From: Candidatus Poribacteria bacterium
Lineage (GTDB): Bacteria; Poribacteria; WGA-4E; PCPOR2b
Length of the DNA stretch: 64,000 nt
NCBI GenBank assembly: GCA_022822005.1
Contig: JAJECO010000053.1
Coordinates: forward strand, 143,460-207,459
Direction of reading: 5' to 3'
Each line of letters opens with the position of its first letter. Positions within the stretch are counted from its first letter, which is position 1. The translations under genes and the position numbers were made by a program. The notes beneath the pieces were generated by a model, which was not told the DNA's origin, ran no database searches, and saw nothing but the letters and a program-made list of their open reading frames with translations. Of the stretch, positions 17,461 through 26,348 are shown one piece after another.

Positions 17461-18459
17461 GTGAGCCAAGAAACGCAGAGGGGCCTGTCTCAGGGGGAAG
17501 ACATAGAGTTTTTCGAGCGTGAACTCGCTTCGTTTGTCCCCGACTCGGTGTTCGATGCACACTGTCATGTATGGCAACGCGGCGCCTTTGCACTTCCCGA
17601 CTCGCTTGCGGCGTTTCACACTGTTGGCTTTGAAGGATATTTGGAGCTGATGGAGGACCTGCACCCCGGTCGGCGCATGGCAGCCCTGTTTATCCCGTTC
17701 CCACCGCAGCCGGATCGACTGCATCAGGCGAATCAGTGGACGGCCGAGCAAGCTGCAGTGCATCCTGACTTTCGGTGCCTGTTCTTCGTTGCGCCGGACG
17801 ATGATCCGGAATGGGTTCGGGAAGAGGTCAAGCGGCTTGGGGCTGCCGGATTGAAATGCTATCATACCTACGCAGATGTAAAACCGACTTGGGAGGCACA
17901 GATTCCGGATTTTCTCCCTGAGAAGTTTATCAAAGTCGCAGACGAGGAGGCGTGGGTGATTACCCTTCATATGGTGAGGTCTCGCGCTGCAGCAGATCCG
18001 GGCAACATCAAATGGATTCGCCACTACTGCGAAGGTTATCCGAATATGAAACTTATTCTCGCACATTCGGCACGGGGATTTCAACCGGCGCACAATTTGG
18101 AAGGACTTTCCCAGTTGACGGGACTCGATAACCTCTATTTTGACACAAGCGCTAACTGCGAGCAGATGGCACATCAATCGATTATTCGCATCTTGGGACA
18201 CGAGAAACTGATGTACGGATCTGATCTCATGGCAAGCCACGGGCGCGGCAGATCGGTCGGTATAGCGGACACCTTTCTCTGGCTCGGCGACGAGTCGCCT
18301 GTATGGGTCGAGAAACACACAACCATCAAACCGGTGCTGGTCGGGCTAGAACATCTGCGATCACTCAAATGGGCATGCTGGTCGGAACGGCTCAGCGACA
18401 GCGCAGTAGAAGATATTTTCTGGAACAACGCGGCGAAACTCTTCAACGTTAATTCCTAA
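17461..18459 (+). CDS. Amidohydrolase-2 family metal-dependent hydrolase
   Basis: A 332-residue TIM-barrel hydrolase of the amidohydrolase_2 group (uronate isomerase/decarboxylase-like relatives). Metal-binding marks: FDAHCHVW with His34 and His36, ITLHMV, LILAHSARGF and LMYGSDLMAS. AGLKCYHTYAD contributes the barrel Lys region. It begins with GTG at 17461 with GAGAGGAAC upstream. Its start is only 46 bases beyond the TnpB element's end, so its promoter may have been altered by the insertion. The sulfatase follows after 14 bases, which suggests a two-gene unit. The substrate may be a lactone or an acidic sugar derivative, which is inference. Confidence 0.8.
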   Translation: MSQETQRGLSQGEDIEFFERELASFVPDSVFDAHCHVWQRGAFALPDSLAAFHTVGFEGYLELMEDLHPGRRMAALFIPFPPQPDRLHQANQWTAEQAAVHPDFRCLFFVAPDDDPEWVREEVKRLGAAGLKCYHTYADVKPTWEAQIPDFLPEKFIKVADEEAWVITLHMVRSRAAADPGNIKWIRHYCEGYPNMKLILAHSARGFQPAHNLEGLSQLTGLDNLYFDTSANCEQMAHQSIIRILGHEKLMYGSDLMASHGRGRSVGIADTFLWLGDESPVWVEKHTTIKPVLVGLEHLRSLKWACWSERLSDSAVEDIFWNNAAKLFNVNS

Positions 18460-18473
18460 TCGGAGGATTGTGA

Positions 18474-19763
18474 ATGACAAGACCCAACATTATCTTACTT
18501 ATGACTGACCAGCAACGTTGGGACAGTCTGGGTTGTAACGGCAACAAGTTCGTTTCTACGCCAAATATAGACCGGTTAGCAGCGGGTGGTGCGAACTGCA
18601 CAAACAGTTTTACTCCGTGGCCAGTCTGCACCCCTGTACGCGCCACTATGTGGACCGGCGTCTATCCACATCAGCATCAGGTGATTTATAACTCCTACAA
18701 CATGGATAACCTGCTCAAAGAGACCTCCCACGAGCAGCGAACGGTTTTCGAGTCCATGCGGGCGGGCGGTTATACAGCCGCGTATTTTGGAAAGTGGCAT
18801 CTGGGCGAAAAGGACCCGGGACTGTTCGACCTGTGGGAAGGATTTAACTCACTGGGCGGGCATTGGGTAGATAATAGGCGGGATGGTGTCTACAAGCCCC
18901 ATCAACAGACAGATCAGATGATTGAGTTCATCAAGGAGCAGGAGACAAGCGGGAAGCCTTTCTTTGCGGTGAACGGCTATTACCCACCCCACGATCCCTA
19001 CACCGCCCCCAAAGAATTCTATGAGCCGTATCGGGGCAAGGGGGTGCCGTATGCCGGCTATTACGCTGCCGTCAGCGCCATTGACTACAATGTGGGACGG
19101 CTGATGACCGCACTGGATGAACTGGGCATCGCCGAAAACACCATCGTCGTATACTACTCCGACCACGGGGATATGTTCTCCTATCGTGGCTCGGACCACA
19201 AGTTCACCTGCCATGAGGATTCGATCAAGGTGCCTATGATCTTTAGCCAACCGGGAACCATCGAAGCTGGCTCGGTTATCGAGGACTTTGTGGGGTTACA
19301 GGATCTGATGCCCACGATTCTCGATTGGGCAGGATTGGAAATCCCCGACTATCTTCACGGCAGAAGCATGACACCGCTGTTAGGGGATGAATCCGTTCCG
19401 TGGCGGGAAGCCCACTACACTCAGAACATCACCCGTGACCAATTCGTCGACCAGCGCTGTATTCGCACCAACGAATGGAAGCTGATCCTGAGCAGACCTG
19501 TGGGTGGGTTGCGCAGCTATACGGGCAACCATGAGTTATATGATCTGGTCAACGACCCGGAAGAGGAATTGAACCTGTATAATACACCGCGGACAGACGG
19601 TCACAACCAGTATCTCCACTTTCCGCCATATACCGACGTCACTGCCGAACTGGCACAGTTACTCAAACGCTACGCGCTGGAGATAGATGATCCGTTGGGC
19701 AGCGATCTGGCAGACCTGTGTCTACTGGAAATGCAGAAACGCCGCGAGGATGCGGGCACGTGA
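18474..19763 (+). CDS. Type I sulfatase (CTPVR)
   Basis: A 429-residue arylsulfatase-type enzyme. The formylglycine site is Cys52 in CTPVR, followed by ATMWTGVYPH. Metal ligands are in MTDQQR near the start and YYSDHGDMF later, and GKWHLG gives the catalytic Lys and His. It lacks a signal peptide, so unless exported another way it would act in the cytoplasm on imported sulfated sugars. Cys-type sulfatases need maturation by FGE or an anaerobic enzyme; the FGE-fold gene in this window looks inactive for that. CGGAGG lies seven bases before the ATG. It is the second gene of a pair with the amidohydrolase, and a terminator follows. Confidence 0.93.
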   Translation: MTRPNIILLMTDQQRWDSLGCNGNKFVSTPNIDRLAAGGANCTNSFTPWPVCTPVRATMWTGVYPHQHQVIYNSYNMDNLLKETSHEQRTVFESMRAGGYTAAYFGKWHLGEKDPGLFDLWEGFNSLGGHWVDNRRDGVYKPHQQTDQMIEFIKEQETSGKPFFAVNGYYPPHDPYTAPKEFYEPYRGKGVPYAGYYAAVSAIDYNVGRLMTALDELGIAENTIVVYYSDHGDMFSYRGSDHKFTCHEDSIKVPMIFSQPGTIEAGSVIEDFVGLQDLMPTILDWAGLEIPDYLHGRSMTPLLGDESVPWREAHYTQNITRDQFVDQRCIRTNEWKLILSRPVGGLRSYTGNHELYDLVNDPEEELNLYNTPRTDGHNQYLHFPPYTDVTAELAQLLKRYALEIDDPLGSDLADLCLLEMQKRREDAGT

Positions 19764-19881
19764 TGATATGAGCAATTGTCATACGTGAAGCCATTGCCCC
19801 CAAGGCACGATGAACGCGGATTGATGAAGTTGTGATCTGTCCACCGTCCCGATGTAACGCAGCATTAGAAAGTATTGAGCC

Positions 19882-19917
19882 AAAAAAGCCCTGTGCATAA
19901 CACATAGGGCTTTTTTT
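19882..19917 (+). terminator. Rho-independent terminator
   Basis: AAAAAAGCCCTGTG and CACATAGGGCTTTTTTT form a stem with a small bulge and a CATAA loop, ending in seven T. The A-run on the left means it could also work on the other strand. It closes the amidohydrolase-sulfatase unit. Confidence 0.85.
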
Positions 19918-19939
19918 GTACCAAAAGGAAGCGCGGATA

Positions 19940-21907
19940 ATGGTCGAAAAGGCAGAGGTACATCAAACAACAACTGTGAACGTGACGTTTCGAGCGGTGC
20001 TCCTTGGATTGTTGTTGATTCCGGTCAACACCTATTTTATCATGGCAAACCATCTGAGGTTTTGGAGCACACTACCGACCACAATGGCACTCATTTACAA
20101 TGTGGTGATCACCTTAACAGTATTGATCACCTTCAACCTCCTCCTCAAGCGTCTCCTACCACGTTTTGCCCTTAAACAGCAAGAGTTTTTGACGATCTTT
20201 GTGATGCTGTCAATTTCCTCAGCGATCTCCGGACACGACATGATGCAAACGGTTGTGCCGACAGTTCCCGACGGCTTTTGGTTCGCCACCCCTGAAAATG
20301 AATGGAAAGCCCTCTTTTGGCGATACCTCCCGTCCTGGTTAACGATAAATAACTTTTCAGGGCTGGAAGATTTCTATGCTGGAGAAAGCACATTTTACAC
20401 CGAAACGCATGTCCGGGCTTGGCTGCGCTCTATCTTTTGGTGGACGCTGTTTTTGACGGTGCTTATCTGGGTAATGATCTGCCTAAATGTCTTGGTTCGC
20501 AGACAGTGGATCGAACATGAACGGTTGGCATATCCAATCGTCCAGTTACCGTTGGAAATGACCCGCCCTGATGGTCGGCTTTTTCGATCAAAGATGATGT
20601 GGATCGGATTTGCTATCGCAGGTGGAATTAATCTGATCAACGGATTCCATTTCTTTTTTCCAGCACTGCCCGAGCTCCCAGTCCGCCACGCAGAGATCGG
20701 TCAATACTTCACCCAAAAACCGTACAACGCTATTGGCTGGACACCTGTCTATATTCGCTCCTTCGCGGTTGGACTCGCTTTTCTGACACCGTTGGAGATG
20801 TCTTTCTCGCTATGGTTTTTTTATTGGTTCTGGAAAGGGGAACGGGTATTGGGAAGCGCGCTTGGGCTGGCAGCGCTGCCTGACTTTCCCTATGATTGGT
20901 CACAGGTTATGGGCGGCTATCTGGCGCTCGCGTGTTTTGCGCTTTATGGTGGAAGGCGCTACTTTTTTTCGATCTGTCAGAATATCTTCTCATTTCAGCG
21001 ACGACACAACGGAAATGGAGCAGGCACAGAAATCGGTGTTGACAACGCGCATCGGCTTAGCGAGGCAAAAGAGCCGATACCGTATCGGTGGGCGTTTATT
21101 GGATTGATCTGTGGGTTGATTTTTTTGTTGGCTTTTTCGTATAAAGGTGGCATGGCACTGTGGACCGTAGGAATTTATTTTCTAATCTATTATCTTTTGG
21201 GACTGAGTATCACGCGGGTTCGCGCCGAAGTGGGCCCACCGATGAATCGCGTCAGATCTACGCCGCATGAATTTATCATCAATCTATTTGGCGCGCGCCG
21301 GTTGTCCCCCGGTAGCCTTACCATGATGCGGTTCTATTTTACGTTTAATCGTGGTTCCCGCGCCCATCCGATGCCTCATACCCTCGAAGGGTTAAAAATC
21401 GCCGAAGAATCAAATATGAATTCAGGCGGACTGATCGTCGCCATGATGTTAGCGATAGTCGTGGGAATTCTTGCGGCTTTCTGGGCGTATCTGGTCGTCG
21501 GTTATGAAATTGGCGTGGTCAGTGGGTTGGGCACTGGTGGATATAATCTTCTGCAAAGTTGGCTTTATCATCCGACCGACACAGACATTCCGGGCATCGT
21601 TTTTACGGGATTTGGTTTTCTCTTTACCGGCGCCCTCTGGTGGCTACGAACACGGTTTCCGCTCCTGCCCTTTCATCCAGCGGGCTACCTCCTCAGTGTT
21701 GAGCGTTGGACAATGGGAAGGCTCTGGTTTTCGATATTCATTGCGTGGGCAATCAAGACTATATTGCTCAAAGCGGGTGGAATCCGGCTGTATCGAAAAG
21801 CGTTCCCACTCTTTTTGGGATTGATTCTTGGAGAGTTTATTGTGGGCGGGACGTGGGTGATTATCCGACTCCTGTGGGACATTGAAGTGTATTCGTTTTA
21901 TCGGTGA
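19940..21907 (+). CDS. DUF6785-type polytopic membrane protein
   Basis: A 655-residue membrane protein with roughly a dozen hydrophobic segments. Phrases such as WIEHERLAYPIVQLPLEM, KPYNAIGWTPVYIRSF, GLSITRVRAEVGPPMN and PHTLEGLKIAEESNM are characteristic of the DUF6785 family common in Poribacteria and Planctomycetes. The arrangement resembles OPT-type transporters, so a transport role is possible but unproven. The start at 19940 has AAGGAAG upstream; an earlier TTG would lie on top of the terminator's tail and is rejected. It stands alone between the sulfatase unit and the sigma-factor operon. If it is a transporter, the neighbouring sulfatase genes would suggest uptake of a breakdown product. 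Confidence 0.75.
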   Translation: MVEKAEVHQTTTVNVTFRAVLLGLLLIPVNTYFIMANHLRFWSTLPTTMALIYNVVITLTVLITFNLLLKRLLPRFALKQQEFLTIFVMLSISSAISGHDMMQTVVPTVPDGFWFATPENEWKALFWRYLPSWLTINNFSGLEDFYAGESTFYTETHVRAWLRSIFWWTLFLTVLIWVMICLNVLVRRQWIEHERLAYPIVQLPLEMTRPDGRLFRSKMMWIGFAIAGGINLINGFHFFFPALPELPVRHAEIGQYFTQKPYNAIGWTPVYIRSFAVGLAFLTPLEMSFSLWFFYWFWKGERVLGSALGLAALPDFPYDWSQVMGGYLALACFALYGGRRYFFSICQNIFSFQRRHNGNGAGTEIGVDNAHRLSEAKEPIPYRWAFIGLICGLIFLLAFSYKGGMALWTVGIYFLIYYLLGLSITRVRAEVGPPMNRVRSTPHEFIINLFGARRLSPGSLTMMRFYFTFNRGSRAHPMPHTLEGLKIAEESNMNSGGLIVAMMLAIVVGILAAFWAYLVVGYEIGVVSGLGTGGYNLLQSWLYHPTDTDIPGIVFTGFGFLFTGALWWLRTRFPLLPFHPAGYLLSVERWTMGRLWFSIFIAWAIKTILLKAGGIRLYRKAFPLFLGLILGEFIVGGTWVIIRLLWDIEVYSFYR

Positions 21908-21955
21908 TGTAGTTTGCAACCGAATAAAGAGAAGCATTCCAAACTTTTTTGAAAC

Positions 21956-21969
21956 ATATACTGACCATC
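21956..21969 (+). promoter_or_regulatory. 14-bp element shared with the 60670 promoter
   Basis: The sequence ATATACTGACCATC occurs here, 48 bases before the ECF sigma gene, and again at 60590-60603 before the secreted-protein gene. TATACT could be a -10 box, but no good -35 lies at the usual distance here. Shared control of the two genes is a guess. Confidence 0.3.
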
Positions 21970-22017
21970 TGTGTCTATCTATTTTGAACGTTAAATTGCC
22001 ATAAACGAGATAAGCCG

Positions 22018-22638
22018 ATGCCACAAACAGATTGTCAGAAAGACGGTGGAACTGTATCCCACTCAGCCGATGCGAGTCAAGCGGAGGAGAACGAATTAGT
22101 CAAACGGGTGTGTATGGGCGAGACACAGCTGTTCAGGCTGTTGATTGAGCGTCACCAAGGGCATATCTTCAACCTGTGCTATCGTATGCTCCGACAGTTT
22201 GAAGAGGCGGATGATGCAACACAGGATACGTTCCTGAAGGCATATCGTTCCCTGAAGCAATTTCGCGGTGACGCCCGCCTAAAAACGTGGCTATGTCAAA
22301 TTGCTCGAAACGAGTGCCTTAATCGCTTGCGCCATGAAAATATGGCTTCACTTGATCAGCTACTGACAACAGATTATAGTTTTCAGATTGCCGATTCAAC
22401 GCCATCGCCGTTGGAGTTGATTGAGCAGCAGGAAACCCAATCCATCGTTCACGAGGCAATTAACAAACTCCCACACCAGTATCGGTTGGTTATCACGCTC
22501 TTCCACCTCAACGGACTTTCCTACGAAGAGATTTCGCAGGTGATGGAAATTCCGATGGGAACAGTGAAAACCCATATCTTTCGCGCAAGAGAACTTCTAA
22601 AATCGAAGTTGCAAGCCTTTGTAGAAGGAAAAATATAA
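22018..22638 (+). CDS. ECF-type RNA polymerase sigma factor
   Basis: A 206-residue extracytoplasmic-function sigma factor. Region 2 (about 40-105) contains LIERHQGHIFNLCYRML, EEADDATQDTFLKAYRSL and the -10-recognising LKTWLCQIARNECLNRLR. Region 4 (about 145-195) contains KLPHQYRLVITLFHLNGLSY and the helix-turn-helix EISQVMEIPMGTVKTHIFRA. The first 25 or so residues are an extra hydrophilic tail. It redirects RNA polymerase in response to a signal relayed by the zinc-finger protein encoded three bases downstream. ECF factors often control their own operon; the repeated 14-bp element upstream is one place to look. Confidence 0.93.
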   Translation: MPQTDCQKDGGTVSHSADASQAEENELVKRVCMGETQLFRLLIERHQGHIFNLCYRMLRQFEEADDATQDTFLKAYRSLKQFRGDARLKTWLCQIARNECLNRLRHENMASLDQLLTTDYSFQIADSTPSPLELIEQQETQSIVHEAINKLPHQYRLVITLFHLNGLSYEEISQVMEIPMGTVKTHIFRARELLKSKLQAFVEGKI

Positions 22639-22641
22639 ACC

Positions 22642-23238
22642 ATGGATTGTAGAAACTTTGAAGAGTTGTCTCAATTATACATAGATGCGGAGCTCGATGA
22701 CGAACGTATCTCTCAGTTTGAAGCCCATCTGCTCACCTGTAATGGTTGCAAGCTGAAGATGGAATACCTACAAGCGACTCTCCGCGGCATCGAAAGCTAC
22801 CCACAGCTTGACGCCCCTTCAGATTTGGTAGATAACGTGATGGCGCGAATAGAGGGGTCGGCATCGTCGTGGGACTTTTCTCAAGAACTAGTGTACATCA
22901 CAAGTATATCAAGACAACTTGCCAGCGGACAATTGACAAGGTTCCCCAAAGCGTTCGCCACAATGATTGTTGGTTTAATTTTATTACCGCCCAGAATCTA
23001 CCTTCGTGCTTTTGCAATTGTATTCCAGCGAATCCGCACCGTGCTAGCGAGATGGAGTCATCTCTCGAAAACCCAAACACTGCATTTGATTGAATCATCA
23101 CGCCGTTCACTCGCAAAATCTCATCGAAATCCGCTGAGACGGATTTATCCACATCTGTTGTATCACTTGAATCCGCTGACGAAATTGACATATCAACCGA
23201 TGATTAACAGTCTGAAGCGTTACACCTTATTCAATTAA
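22642..23238 (+). CDS. Zinc-finger anti-sigma factor
   Basis: A 198-residue partner of the preceding sigma factor. The N-terminal domain has the ZAS signature His29-x3-Cys33-x2-Cys36 (HLLTCNGC), which binds zinc and clasps the sigma factor. A hydrophobic stretch around residues 105-125 (TMIVGLILLPPRIYL) may be a membrane segment, though it is weak. The C-terminal part is basic and unusual, with no sensor domain I recognise. The three-base gap to the sigma gene points to coupled translation. Confidence 0.85.
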   Translation: MDCRNFEELSQLYIDAELDDERISQFEAHLLTCNGCKLKMEYLQATLRGIESYPQLDAPSDLVDNVMARIEGSASSWDFSQELVYITSISRQLASGQLTRFPKAFATMIVGLILLPPRIYLRAFAIVFQRIRTVLARWSHLSKTQTLHLIESSRRSLAKSHRNPLRRIYPHLLYHLNPLTKLTYQPMINSLKRYTLFN

Positions 23239-23269
23239 CTCAACCCTAAAAGCAGTAGGAGGAACAACA

Positions 23270-23656
23270 ATGGATACACAAACCACATCAATGCAGCCAG
23301 AATCTGGCAGTTACAAAGGGAAATTACTGAAGATTCTCGTATTCGACGGTGATTTAGAAGCGCCAGCCGTGTGTGTTGCACTGCCGCTATCTCTTGTAAA
23401 GTTGGCAGGACGGCTCCTGCCGCCGTCCGCCAAGCTGATACCACTCATGGTCGATCTCGCAATAAGTAAAAATAAACAATTTGAGGGCTCTGCCGAACTG
23501 ATCCGTGAGAAATACGCCGATTTTGACTTCGTTGAGACTTTCACCGCCATCTGTGAAGTAATTGAAGAAGGGATTGACGAACTCAAAGATATCGGGACAT
23601 TTGACTTTGTGTCGGTACTTGATGGAAGTGACGGTGTGGTAATTCGCATCGAGTAA
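23270..23656 (+). CDS. Small ECF-operon protein, YvlB/SHOCT-associated-like
   Basis: A 128-residue soluble protein. The pattern LLKILVFDGD followed by VCVALPLSLVKLAGRLLP, then an acidic helical part and a closing strand VLDGSDGVVIRIE, recalls a small domain often found next to ECF sigma/anti-sigma pairs and in the tails of YvlB-like proteins. I cannot give it an activity. TAGGAGGAAC lies just before the ATG. The next gene has the same outline (strand, PLPLLFLV-like segment, closing strand), so the two look like an old duplication, one soluble and one with a membrane segment. Confidence 0.55.
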   Translation: MDTQTTSMQPESGSYKGKLLKILVFDGDLEAPAVCVALPLSLVKLAGRLLPPSAKLIPLMVDLAISKNKQFEGSAELIREKYADFDFVETFTAICEVIEEGIDELKDIGTFDFVSVLDGSDGVVIRIE

Positions 23657-23675
23657 TGTTACAACTGGAGGGAAG

Positions 23676-24026
23676 ATGAGTAGGTCAAGTCACCGGCGTG
23701 TCGCACTCGTTCTAAGAGTTCGCATCCTCAACGGAGACGCAGTCAAACCGGAACGGAATATCTGGATTCCTCTTCCGCTTCTCTTTCTCGTTGCGTTCGC
23801 CCTGGATATGTTTGCCTGCGTTTCTGTTCACGTGGCTTCAATCGTGCTCCTCACCTTTGGCAAGAAAAGATGGAAGGAGACACTTCGGAAACCGCTCTCG
23901 CTTGCAAGAGCTGCAACGCGCATTTTTTATCTGACGCGATTAAGTTACGGTTTGCTGCGCAATGGGAACGCACTGGAAATCCGTGTGGTTGATGAAGGAA
24001 GCGGTTTCGTTGTTTCGGCAGAATGA
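23676..24026 (+). CDS. Small membrane protein of the ECF operon
   Basis: A 116-residue protein with an N-terminal strand VLRVRILNGD, then a hydrophobic segment (about 30-60, IPLPLLFLVAFALDMFACVSVHVAS), a basic middle and a final strand ALEIRVVDEGSGFVV. The beginning and end echo the preceding gene, suggesting a shared domain into which the hydrophobic segment fits. GGAGGGAAG precedes the ATG and the gap to the previous gene is 19 bases, so it is the fourth gene of the sigma operon. Its role may be in sensing or envelope control, by association only. Confidence 0.5.
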   Translation: MSRSSHRRVALVLRVRILNGDAVKPERNIWIPLPLLFLVAFALDMFACVSVHVASIVLLTFGKKRWKETLRKPLSLARAATRIFYLTRLSYGLLRNGNALEIRVVDEGSGFVVSAE

Positions 24027-24077
24027 TCCACGATTTCAAGTCTAATATCGGCGATCCGAGTGCCTTCGCAAGAAATT

Positions 24078-25538
24078 TTAGGAGACAGATAAGCCTTCCC
24101 AGTAAACTCTCAGACTGTCCCCCCAATTCGATATGACCTGACGCGGATTTGGATGCTCAATGCGCCGTCGGTTCAGTCTCGCTTCTTGGGCAAGTAAATT
24201 TGCGCGGCACGAATCAATTGCATCTTCGTACCCCGGTTGACTCGCCAGATTCTGTGTTTCCCACGGATCTTCTCCCAGATCGAAAAGCTGCACACGACCA
24301 AGACGCGATGCGTCCGGTCCCGGTGGACGAAAATCCTCCGGGTCAGCAGGCTTATATTCCGTGACATATTTATACCGGTCCGCGACCACCGCACGTCCCC
24401 AGTAGTTGCTCTCAACATATGCGAATTCGCGCCACGGCACTCTGTCGCCTTCTGCCAGCGGACGCACGCTCATGCCTCCGAGGCTTGGGCCGTCGCTTCG
24501 ATTAACTTGCGTGGCTTGAGATGGATCGATCCCAGCGTAGTCGTAGACTGTAGGGACTACATCTACGCCTGAGATGAAATGTGCCCGGTCAAAGCGGTTT
24601 TTCTGCACAGGTACACCGTCTCCCAAGCAAGCAACGATAAACGGAACACGAATGCTCTCCTCGTATAGCGTGAATTTTTGGAACATCTGATGACTCCCAC
24701 ACGCTTCGCCGTGATCTGCACTGAAGACAATAACCGTGTCCTCACAGAAGGGCGTCCCTTCAAGTGTGTTGAGCACGACACCGATCTCCGCATCAACCTT
24801 TTCGATGAATCGATAATAATTCCAGATAAGATACCGCCAATGGAACTCGTCCCAATCGCGTATCCCGTTTAGGATCGGCGCATGGATGAGGGCGTCATCA
24901 GTTCTACGGCAAACTTGCTGCAGCACAGTTTCGCTTTCATCGTAATGGAAGTTTTCGGGCAGCGGTGGCAATTCATCTTCAGTGATAATCCCCTGCTGCA
25001 ACGGATTTGGGATGCGCTTTTCCTCATGGTTATGCAGATATTCGCACACATCGTGCGGATTGAGGTAACCTATTTGTAGATAGAATGGTGCGTCACCATC
25101 GTAGGCCGTCAAAAAATCTATCACAGCGTGTGTAGACGCGGAATCGTAATATTCTCCACCTCCCGCACCGATGTCACGCGCCCCGTAATACAGGGTGTGG
25201 AAACTCTCGCGCACATTTCTGCCCGGTACGTGCCACTTCCCACAGTGGAAAGCGGCGTATCCGTTGGTATTCAGAACTTGTCCAACATCCGGAATTCCCT
25301 CGTGCATATATCCACCGTTAAACGGCACCCCCGTCTCTGAAGTGTAAAGTCCCGTTGCCCAACTGGATCGTGTAGCGGCGCACACCGGGTCGCTGCAGTA
25401 AGAACGCATGAAAGATGTACCGTTTCGGTGGAGGCGGTCGATGTTCGGCGTGTGTAGGTACGGATTTCCATAAGCTGAAACAGCGTTCCACGATTGCTGA
25501 TCCGTATTGATAAATAAGATATTCGGTCGGTCGTTCAT
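24078..25538 (-). CDS. Type I sulfatase (CAATR)
   Basis: A 486-residue sulfatase. The modified residue is Cys53 in CAATR, the C-x-A-x-R variant of the usual C-x-P-x-R, followed by SSWATGLYTSE. NTDQQSW at the start, CGKWHVPG, LNPHDVCEYL and VFSADHGEACGSH supply metal and catalytic residues. No signal peptide is visible. The ATG overlaps the stop of the upstream unknown gene as ATGA, so translation is coupled, and GAGGT precedes it. It is the last gene of a run that begins with an MscS channel and a GH172-like enzyme. A role on sulfated glycan fragments is likely; the substrate is unknown. Confidence 0.93.
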   Translation of the reverse strand: MNDRPNILFINTDQQSWNAVSAYGNPYLHTPNIDRLHRNGTSFMRSYCSDPVCAATRSSWATGLYTSETGVPFNGGYMHEGIPDVGQVLNTNGYAAFHCGKWHVPGRNVRESFHTLYYGARDIGAGGGEYYDSASTHAVIDFLTAYDGDAPFYLQIGYLNPHDVCEYLHNHEEKRIPNPLQQGIITEDELPPLPENFHYDESETVLQQVCRRTDDALIHAPILNGIRDWDEFHWRYLIWNYYRFIEKVDAEIGVVLNTLEGTPFCEDTVIVFSADHGEACGSHQMFQKFTLYEESIRVPFIVACLGDGVPVQKNRFDRAHFISGVDVVPTVYDYAGIDPSQATQVNRSDGPSLGGMSVRPLAEGDRVPWREFAYVESNYWGRAVVADRYKYVTEYKPADPEDFRPPGPDASRLGRVQLFDLGEDPWETQNLASQPGYEDAIDSCRANLLAQEARLNRRRIEHPNPRQVISNWGDSLRVYWEGLSVS

Positions 25539-26329
25539 GCGCTAACCTCCACTACTTCTTTAAGCACGAGGGTTTGGAAGAAATTGGCAGAAATAGCCAC
25601 GTTGCCGTTCCTATCAAGCCACCAGTAGGACGGAAGAAGCCCTTCCCCGTACAGGTAATAGCCATCGAGTTGTGTTTCGCCCATCTCTATCGATTCGAGG
25701 AAACCGATGCGGTTCACAGGTCTCAACTTCTCAAGGTCTTCCAAGATAGCCATTTCCACGACTTCGCCCGATTCCTGAATCTCCCTACTGAGCGCGGGAA
25801 TCACGTCGAACAGTGCCCAATTACAGGTGAACGGTATCTCTTTTTCTATCAGACCAACGGCAACTTCATTCTGGTTGACGGTCAACCGGATTTCGTCCGC
25901 AACTTGTTGCCCTTCACCAATGAACGTAGAATAGCTGTCCTGACAGTCGTTCTGCGCTTGGATATGCCACTTACCCCTGAGTGATCGATACAGATCGTTA
26001 GCGGTATGAAAACGGAGTTGGAGCTCCTCACCGCTCGTCCCATTGGTGTATTGAATCGTGTAGTCCCAACGTCCATTGTCCGCTTGCTGCCGTCTGATAA
26101 TCGCCTCACCGAGGCTCAGATTATCTTGCAGATGCTCCCTTATCGCGTAACCACGCCAATAATTTGGAAATATATTATAAATATGCTCGGTGGTTCCGGC
26201 ACCTATTCGGTCTGTTTTGGGGCCCCCATAAAATTTGAGGAACGTCTCGACCAATTGTTGTGCGAACTGGGGGTTTTGTGCGCCATAATTGTAATCAAAC
26301 GACCAATGCAATGCCTCGCTATTTTCCAT
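25535..26329 (-). CDS. Unknown soluble protein coupled to sulfatase
   Basis: I do not recognise the family. The 264-residue product begins HWSFDYNYGAQNPQFAQQLVETFLKFYGG and continues with alternating beta-type stretches (WDYTIQYTNG, ELQLRFHTAN, GYYLYGEGLLPSYWW, FFQTLVLKEV). There is no signal peptide or membrane segment. Its stop overlaps the sulfatase start by four bases and it begins 19 bases after the GH172-like gene, so it is firmly part of that operon. It may be a carbohydrate-acting or binding protein, by association only. GAGGT precedes the ATG. Confidence 0.6.
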   Translation of the reverse strand: MENSEALHWSFDYNYGAQNPQFAQQLVETFLKFYGGPKTDRIGAGTTEHIYNIFPNYWRGYAIREHLQDNLSLGEAIIRRQQADNGRWDYTIQYTNGTSGEELQLRFHTANDLYRSLRGKWHIQAQNDCQDSYSTFIGEGQQVADEIRLTVNQNEVAVGLIEKEIPFTCNWALFDVIPALSREIQESGEVVEMAILEDLEKLRPVNRIGFLESIEMGETQLDGYYLYGEGLLPSYWWLDRNGNVAISANFFQTLVLKEVVEVSA

Positions 26330-26348
26330 CGGCTAACCTCGCTTTCCG

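Noticed and set aside
17416..18318. A 300-codon minus-strand open frame
   Set aside because: Opposite to the amidohydrolase, which has the metal-binding motifs; no motif in the antisense reading.
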